Assembly (NCBI GenBank): GCA_026990095.1
Contig: JALSIL010000472.1
Coordinates: 1-11,740, forward strand
Direction: 5' to 3'
From: Lysobacterales bacterium
Lineage (GTDB): Bacteria; Pseudomonadota; Gammaproteobacteria; Xanthomonadales; Marinicellaceae
DNA length: 11,740 bases
Shown: positions 7,682 to 11,740 of the stretch, in pieces
Layout: each line of letters opens with the position of its first letter
Position numbering within the stretch: position 1 is the first letter of the stretch
Notes under the pieces: generated by a model
Seen by the model: only the letters and a program-made list of their open reading frames with translations
Database searches by the model: none
What the model was told of the DNA's origin: nothing
Translations under genes and position numbers: made by a program

Positions 7682-7831
7682 GTGGAACTATTTGTACGAA
7701 TTTTTGATAGCTATGTTGGTATGCTAAGTCTTTTTGTTATCGCTTTTATTTTAGGGATGGGAGTTTGGTTTTATCGTTTCTTTATGAAAAAAATTGCAGA
7801 AGAAGATCAGGCGCGTAATAATAAGCATTAA
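7682..7831 (+). CDS. Small single-helix membrane protein, DUF3149-like (49 aa)
   Basis: A 49-residue frame starts at GTG. It has the best ribosome-binding site in the window, AGGAG at 7671-7675, six bases upstream. The protein begins MELFVRIFDSYVGMLSLFV. It has one hydrophobic helix at about 13-34 and a basic then mixed-charge tail with RFFMKK and EEDQARNNKH. The GMLSLFVIAFILGM pattern resembles the DUF3149 family of tiny gammaproteobacterial membrane proteins of unknown role. That match is from memory. The positive tail after the helix predicts an N-out, C-in topology. Upstream DNA is very A/T-rich; TATGCT at 7652-7657 could be a -10 element, but no good -35 is visible. It sits last in the plus-strand group, just before the convergent hairpin. 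Confidence 0.75.
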   Translation: MELFVRIFDSYVGMLSLFVIAFILGMGVWFYRFFMKKIAEEDQARNNKH

Positions 7832-7835
7832 GAAC

Positions 7836-7867
7836 TCATGTGTGACAATGATAGTTGCCACGCATGA
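7836..7867. terminator. Hairpin between convergent gene groups
   Basis: Arms 7836-7847 (TCATGTGTGACA) and 7856-7867 (TGCCACGCATGA) can form a 12-position stem with one G-U pair and one mismatch around an eight-base loop. It lies between the stop at 7831 and the minus-strand stop at 7875, the expected place for a shared terminator. Neither side has a strong T-run, so it may be a weak bidirectional terminator or an RNA end-protecting structure. Confidence 0.4.
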
Positions 7868-7874
7868 AATCAAT

Positions 7875-8420
7875 CTAAAAGCCCATGACTTTAACTAAGT
7901 CTTTATAATGTATTGGTCCAACTCGTTTGGATACTTCAACTCCTTGTGGGTTAAAGATTATGGTTGTTGGTAGACCACGGGTGTTTTTTCTTGAAAAATC
8001 AGTCGGCTGATAAACATTGGCTCGAACTATTGGGTAATTAATTTCGTATTCGAAAACAAAATCCTCAATTTTTGAATTATCAGCATCCTCATTGTTAATC
8101 CCTATTATCTCAACTTTATCGCCAAAATCTTTTTTGAACTGAACAAAATCAGGAATTTCTTTGCGACAAGGCGGACACCATGTAGCCCAAAAATTAGCCA
8201 CCACCCACTTGCCACGATAATCCGATAATTTAATTTGTTTGCCTTCTAAATTTGGGTAACTAAATTCAAAAGCATTTGGGTCTTGTTTTGGGGCAGCCAC
8301 TTTAGCAATAACCTTCTGCTCAACGGTTTTGGTTTTTAATTCAACTTTTGAATTGTTTTCTTGTTGATTGCATGCGGCTAAAAATAACACACATAAAAAG
8401 AGACTTAATTTAATTATCAT
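7875..8420 (-). CDS. TlpA/ResA-like thioredoxin-fold lipoprotein
   Basis: This is a membrane-anchored periplasmic thiol-disulfide oxidoreductase of the TlpA/ResA type. From the ATG at 8420 the protein is 181 aa. It has a lipoprotein signal peptide ending in the lipobox LAAC (Cys17) and a flexible Lys/Gln-rich linker to about residue 50. The redoxin domain follows, with WATWCPPCRKEIP (active site C82-P-P-C85) and the cis-proline loop RGLPTT (P151). Such proteins reduce disulfides in apocytochromes, copper-carrying proteins or other envelope clients and usually draw electrons from DsbD or CcdA. The dsbD gene lies on the opposite strand in this window, so a functional link is plausible but inferred. 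A GTG at 8432 would add four residues. The ATG is preferred because it gives a compact signal peptide and has GTGAG just upstream. The start overlaps the preceding gene by 11 bases. Confidence 0.92.
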   Translation of the reverse strand: MIIKLSLFLCVLFLAACNQQENNSKVELKTKTVEQKVIAKVAAPKQDPNAFEFSYPNLEGKQIKLSDYRGKWVVANFWATWCPPCRKEIPDFVQFKKDFGDKVEIIGINNEDADNSKIEDFVFEYEINYPIVRANVYQPTDFSRKNTRGLPTTIIFNPQGVEVSKRVGPIHYKDLVKVMGF

Positions 8421-9621
8421 TGTTGTTCTCACTATTTTTAAATACGGATTTTACCGATTGTTTCATGTCAGGAAATATCTTAGACCAGATATTTTTTAAA
8501 AAAGGTTCAAAAAATTCAAAGTTTTTGGTGGCATTTAGCGGCAAACTAAAACGCCCCATGGTGTACAGTTTGCCAATACTAATGCTATCCAAATCCCTAA
8601 GCAAGACATAATCGCCATCTTGATTGGTTTGAATGATTTTGTTTTCTTCCAACCAGTCGAGCTGTTCGTGTAGTTCATCGTCGGGTACTTTGCCAAGTCG
8701 ATTAAATATTTCTGTAATGGTGATTGTCTTGCCTTTTTTACTGGCGTGCCATAATAGGTAAAGTATGTCTAATACAACCAAAAAACGTTGGTTGCCCGAA
8801 TATTCTTGCACATGCCCTCGCCATCGAGATGTTTCTAGGGTTGCCGCAATCGTGCCTCCAAGCAAGATTATATTCCATGACAGGTAAACCCAAAATAAGA
8901 AAATAGGGATAGTTGCTAAGGTGCCATAAACACGTTGATAACTTGGAAAGGTGGTAATATACCAAGCAAAGCCTCGCTTTGCCATTTCAAATAAAACCGC
9001 TGCAACCACAGCACCAATAATAGCGGATTTCCAATTCACCTTGCGGTTTGGCACAATTAAATAAATTAGAAAAAATCCAAATGTGGATGCCATTATGGGT
9101 AAAACCTTCAATAAATAAATTTTAATTCCTGCTAGACCTGAATAGCTAAACATATAGGATGTTAAAGCTAAACCACCACCTACAAGTAAAGGTCCCATGG
9201 TCAAGACCGTCCAATACATGACGATTTTCTTTATCACATTGCCCGAAGGTTTGGCATCCCAAATGCGGTTGAGTGCTTTTTCCATGGTATACATCATCAT
9301 AATGGAGGTGACAAACACAAATAAGGACATGCTCAGCTTTAAATTACGTGATTTTTCCACAAAGCCATTAATGTATTCTTGCACCACTTCGCCTGATGTC
9401 GGCACAAAGTTGGAAAAAATGAAATCCTGAATCTGGCTGCTAACATTGCCAAATTGAGGGAAGGCGGCAAAGATAGTGACTAAAACCGTCATAAAAGGCA
9501 CAAGCGATAATAAAGTGGTATAGGCAAGAGATGATGCAGATAACGATGTCTCATTTTCAACAAATCGTTTACCGACTTCTTTTATGAATCGCCTGAATGT
9601 GTCAATTCTTAATTTTAGCAC
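8410..9621 (-). CDS. YihY/BrkB family inner-membrane protein with C-terminal extension
   Basis: This is a member of the YihY/virulence factor BrkB family, once misnamed ribonuclease BN; its molecular role is unsettled. The 403-residue protein has six predicted helices at about 30-54, 96-118, 133-158, 172-191, 198-221 and 236-262. It includes the family signatures ASSLAYTTLLSLVP (29-42) and the last-helix IFLFWVYLSWNIILLGG (240-256). Residues 263-403 form a soluble, charged tail absent from the 290-residue E. coli YihY. The part at about 280-345 (LVVLDILYLLWHASK...ITITEIFNRLG...LDWLEENKII) reads like a winged-helix fold. The start is a GTG inside the trpC stop region (7-base overlap), with AGGAT at 9632-9628 six bases upstream, which indicates translational coupling to trpC. 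Confidence 0.92.
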   Translation of the reverse strand: MLKLRIDTFRRFIKEVGKRFVENETSLSASSLAYTTLLSLVPFMTVLVTIFAAFPQFGNVSSQIQDFIFSNFVPTSGEVVQEYINGFVEKSRNLKLSMSLFVFVTSIMMMYTMEKALNRIWDAKPSGNVIKKIVMYWTVLTMGPLLVGGGLALTSYMFSYSGLAGIKIYLLKVLPIMASTFGFFLIYLIVPNRKVNWKSAIIGAVVAAVLFEMAKRGFAWYITTFPSYQRVYGTLATIPIFLFWVYLSWNIILLGGTIAATLETSRWRGHVQEYSGNQRFLVVLDILYLLWHASKKGKTITITEIFNRLGKVPDDELHEQLDWLEENKIIQTNQDGDYVLLRDLDSISIGKLYTMGRFSLPLNATKNFEFFEPFLKNIWSKIFPDMKQSVKSVFKNSENNNDN

Positions 9622-10406
9622 ATAAACATCCTATGCAGTTCGGCACCTGGATTGTCTTTACGCATAAAAGCTTCACCCACTAAAAATGCATTGATGTTAT
9701 TTTGTTGTAACATCTTCACGTGTGCAGTTGAATGAATACCGCTTTCACTGATGACAATTCTATCAACTGGAATCTCTTTGGCTAAGTCGACAGATGTTTC
9801 GAGTGATGTTACAAAGGTTTTTAAATTTCGGTTGTTAATGCCAATGAGTCGAGCGGGTGTTTTTAACGCCCGAACCAATTCGTCGTGGTTATGGACTTCC
9901 ATTAAGACATCCATTCCTAGCTCTTTAGCAAGAAGTGTTAATTCATACAACTTTGGGTCTGCCAGTGCGGCAACAATCAATAAAACACAATCAGCACCTA
10001 ACATTCGTGATTGATAGACCTGCCAGGCATCAATAATAAAGTCTTTACGTAAAACAGGGATAGAAACCGCGGCATGAGCTTGTTGCAGGTATTTATTGCT
10101 TCCTTGAAAATAATCTCTGTCTGTTAACACCGACAAACAGGCAGCTCCTGCTTTTTCATAGGATTGTGCAGCAGTCACCGCATCAAAATTTTCACAAATA
10201 AGCCCTTTTGATGGCGAGGCTTTTTTAATCTCGGCAATGACCGCGGGCTGACCTGTTTCTAATTTGTTTTTAATGGCTTGATAAAATCCTCTGCATTTGG
10301 GCATATCTTGCACGCATTGAGTCAGTTCTTTTAGCGACTGTTGTTGGCAACCGTCTTGTACTTCCTTAACTTTAGTATTTAAAATTTTAGTTAATATGTC
10401 ACTCAT
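9615..10406 (-). CDS. trpC: Indole-3-glycerol phosphate synthase
   Basis: TrpC closes the indole ring of carboxyphenylamino-deoxyribulose phosphate to give indole-3-glycerol phosphate, the fourth step of tryptophan synthesis in the cytoplasm. This is a monofunctional (beta-alpha)8 barrel of 263 residues, without the TrpF half fused in enterobacteria. Active-site positions are intact: E59 and K61 in AEIKKASPSKG (58-68), the catalytic lysine K121 in RKDF, E170 in LMEVHN, N191 in INNRNL and E221 in ISESG. The phosphate-binding end VGEAFMR (243-249) is present. The ATG overlaps the end of trpD by eight bases (ATGAGTGA), so the two are translationally coupled. Its last seven bases contain the start of the downstream membrane-protein gene. 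Confidence 0.97.
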   Translation of the reverse strand: MSDILTKILNTKVKEVQDGCQQQSLKELTQCVQDMPKCRGFYQAIKNKLETGQPAVIAEIKKASPSKGLICENFDAVTAAQSYEKAGAACLSVLTDRDYFQGSNKYLQQAHAAVSIPVLRKDFIIDAWQVYQSRMLGADCVLLIVAALADPKLYELTLLAKELGMDVLMEVHNHDELVRALKTPARLIGINNRNLKTFVTSLETSVDLAKEIPVDRIVISESGIHSTAHVKMLQQNNINAFLVGEAFMRKDNPGAELHRMFMC

Positions 10407-11427
10407 CGCTGAATCCTTGTGTTATTGTTATCAGTTCATTCATTTTTTCAAGGGCTTTTCCTGAGAGCAAAACTTCTTGTGCCAGCTTAACGCCATCGCT
10501 CATGTTAGTGGTTTTTCCAGAAACATAGATAGCCGCACCTGCATTTAATGCCAAAATATCCGCTCCAACTCCTTTTCCTGTGGTAAAGGCAGCTTTAATG
10601 AGTTCTAAACTTTCTAAAGAGTTTTTAACAATCAGCTCAGAAACGTCTTGCGTTTTAATACCAAAATTTTCAGGCTTTATAGTTAATTCGGCAATGTGAC
10701 CATTTTTTAATTCAGTGACATAAGTGGGAGCGGCAAGGGAAATTTCATCCATGCCATCGTGCGAAAAAACTACCATCACATGACGAGAGCCAAGGTTTTT
10801 TAACACACGGGCAGTTTTTTTCATCCAATCCTTGGCAAAAACACCCATAACTTGGTTGGGGGCTTCTGCTGGATTAGTTAGTGGTCCAAGTAAATTAAAA
10901 AAGGTGCGCAATCCAATTTCCTTACGTGGAGCCACAGCATATTTTGTCGCAGCATGATGTGCTGGAGCAAATAAAAAGCCAATGCCGCATTGTTTAATGC
11001 ATTGTTCCACTTGCCAAGCCGTCAAATTAAGGTTGACTCCTGCTGTTTCTAACACATCAGCTGACCCCGTGGTACTGGAAACAGAGCGGTTTCCATGTTT
11101 TGCAACGGTGCAACCCGCTGCTGCTGCAATAATAGCAGCTCCTGTTGAAACATTAAACAAACCAATGCCATCGCCGCCAGTTCCGCAGGTATCAACAATA
11201 TAATCATCAGTCACTTTGACTTTAGTGGCTCGATTACGCATCACTTTTGCTGCTTCAGTTATCGTTTGGACGGAATCGCCATTTATTTTGGATGCCATCA
11301 ATAAAGCACCAATTTGTGCTTGAGTGGCATCTCCGTCCATAATTTGATTCATCACTTGAGTCATCAAATTTTCAGGCAGTTTGTTGTTTTCACCTAAAAT
11401 TGCTAAGGCATCTTGTATTGCTGTCAT
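10399..11427 (-). CDS. trpD: Anthranilate phosphoribosyltransferase
   Basis: TrpD joins anthranilate to phosphoribosyl pyrophosphate, the second step of tryptophan synthesis. The 342-residue protein has full family length. It carries the PRPP loop GTGGDG (82-87), FNVSTGAA (91-98), KHGNR (110-114), the anthranilate-site segment GLRTFFNLLGPLTNP (172-186) with R174, and the metal-binding DE pair in GMDEIS (225-230). At 117-123 the usual SSKSGSA reads SSTTGSA, a departure from the common sequence next to the active site but not at the known PRPP-contacting lysine K110. It is a stand-alone transferase without a fused TrpG glutaminase domain. No ribosome-binding site is evident before the ATG at 11427. 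It is the first gene of this group inside the window, and trpG/trpE are not seen upstream, where transposase remnants begin instead. Confidence 0.97.
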   Translation of the reverse strand: MTAIQDALAILGENNKLPENLMTQVMNQIMDGDATQAQIGALLMASKINGDSVQTITEAAKVMRNRATKVKVTDDYIVDTCGTGGDGIGLFNVSTGAAIIAAAAGCTVAKHGNRSVSSTTGSADVLETAGVNLNLTAWQVEQCIKQCGIGFLFAPAHHAATKYAVAPRKEIGLRTFFNLLGPLTNPAEAPNQVMGVFAKDWMKKTARVLKNLGSRHVMVVFSHDGMDEISLAAPTYVTELKNGHIAELTIKPENFGIKTQDVSELIVKNSLESLELIKAAFTTGKGVGADILALNAGAAIYVSGKTTNMSDGVKLAQEVLLSGKALEKMNELITITQGFSDE

Positions 11428-11486
11428 AGTTTTTTATTACCAAAATGTCGATATAGGAAAGTCAAAGCAAGCTAAAAACCTTGGTG

Positions 11487-11510
11487 TATAATGGTTTTAT
11501 TATAAAACCA
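11487..11510 (+). promoter_or_regulatory. TATAAT box overlapping a 9-bp-arm palindrome, likely IS end region
   Basis: A consensus -10 hexamer TATAAT (11487-11492) faces the transposase remnant. It shares its last base with the palindrome TGGTTTTAT-T-ATAAAACCA (11492-11510). No good -35 is visible about 17 bases upstream. TAAAACCAA occurs at 11503-11511 and again at 11526-11534, so short repeats cluster here. I read this as the promoter and terminal region of the adjacent insertion sequence. The exact IS boundary is not determined; CC at 11479-11480 is a candidate. The remaining bases back to trpD (11428-11478) show no convincing minus-strand promoter. Confidence 0.4.
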
Positions 11511-11542
11511 AAATCACTCAACGGGTAAAACCAAGCTTTTAG

Positions 11543-11740
11543 AACATTTTATCACACAATTTATCAACTACGCATGAACTTTTGATATCCAGAGGCGGAT
11601 TACTTTCGATTGCGAGTCTCATGCAAAAATTAAGTCTATCTAATAGGATTGATAAACATTTCGCTTTACCCAAGAGTAATCCAGGTTTTAATCCTTCTGT
11701 TTTTTGTCAATTTACTGCTACTCATGCAGTACGAAGGAGG
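11543..11740 (+). pseudogene. IS1380-family transposase, 5' fragment, frameshifted
   Basis: From 11576 the frame encodes ELLISRGGLLSIASLM, then DKHFALPKSNPGFNPSVF, which match the N-terminal pattern I recall for IS1380-type transposases (SRGGL, a DRH-LP block, GSNRG-like, PSVFV). At the six-T run 11700-11705 the frame is wrong: skipping one T gives VNLLLLMQYEGG, the expected continuation. No in-frame ATG or GTG exists after the stop at 11540-11542. The upstream region in another frame (TKLLEHFITQFINYA, 11530-11574) may be the displaced N-terminus, implying a second lesion. The window ends inside the gene, so the catalytic domain and right end cannot be judged. It is probably a dead copy; a single sequencing error in the T-run could mimic one lesion but not the missing start. 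Confidence 0.62.

Noticed and set aside
8421..8432. GTG at 8432 as start of the TlpA-like lipoprotein
   Set aside because: There is no ribosome-binding site before it, and the ATG at 8420 already gives a complete lipoprotein signal peptide.
11437..11465. Minus-strand promoter for trpD with TTGACT at 11465-11460
   Set aside because: At 17 bases the -10 would be TGGTAA, a poor match; other spacings are no better, so it is not listed as a feature.

Overview
The window is AT-rich bacterial DNA with no RNA genes, CRISPR array or recognisable defence locus. The gene set (DsbD, a tripartite-type TRAP permease pair, an exported M48 protease, a DUF3149-like small membrane protein, a TlpA-type lipoprotein, a YihY/BrkB protein and monofunctional TrpC and TrpD) suggests a free-living, probably marine or aquatic gammaproteobacterium. 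That placement is inferred from family content, not from a marker gene.

Layout: two gene groups converge at about 7.85 kb. The plus-strand group (21-7831) holds, in order, an unrecognised 885-residue exported protein, a DsbD with a duplicated N-terminal domain, the small and large membrane subunits of a TRAP transporter, an exported M48-type zinc protease and a 49-residue membrane protein. The minus-strand group (11427-7875) is read trpD - trpC - yihY/brkB family - tlpA-like lipoprotein. Consecutive genes there overlap by 8, 7 and 11 bases, which points to one transcript and translational coupling. A 12-bp imperfect hairpin lies between the converging ends.

Two mobile-DNA traces stand out. 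A 159-bp MITE-like element (7422-7580) has near-perfect inverted ends and is flanked on both sides by TATAA. It sits inside the 3' end of the M48 gene and supplies that protein's last 12 residues. Removing it and one TATAA copy restores an uninterrupted alternative C-terminus, which stops exactly at a palindrome followed by a T-run. A single diverged end of the same repeat lies between dsbD and the TRAP genes. At the right edge, upstream of trpD, is the 5' part of a degenerate transposase gene that I assign to IS1380 by recalled family motifs; it carries at least one frameshift.

Functional reading: the left half is an envelope and periplasm module. DsbD brings reducing power from cytoplasmic thioredoxin across the membrane. 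The TlpA-like lipoprotein on the opposite strand is a plausible periplasmic client, and the 885-residue protein has eight cysteines. The TRAP pair has no substrate-binding protein in view, so its substrate cannot be named. The right half is tryptophan biosynthesis (steps two and four) followed by two envelope proteins. I see no convincing new multi-gene system. The most interesting items are the MITE-remodelled protease end, the double DsbD sensor domain and the unrecognised large exported protein.
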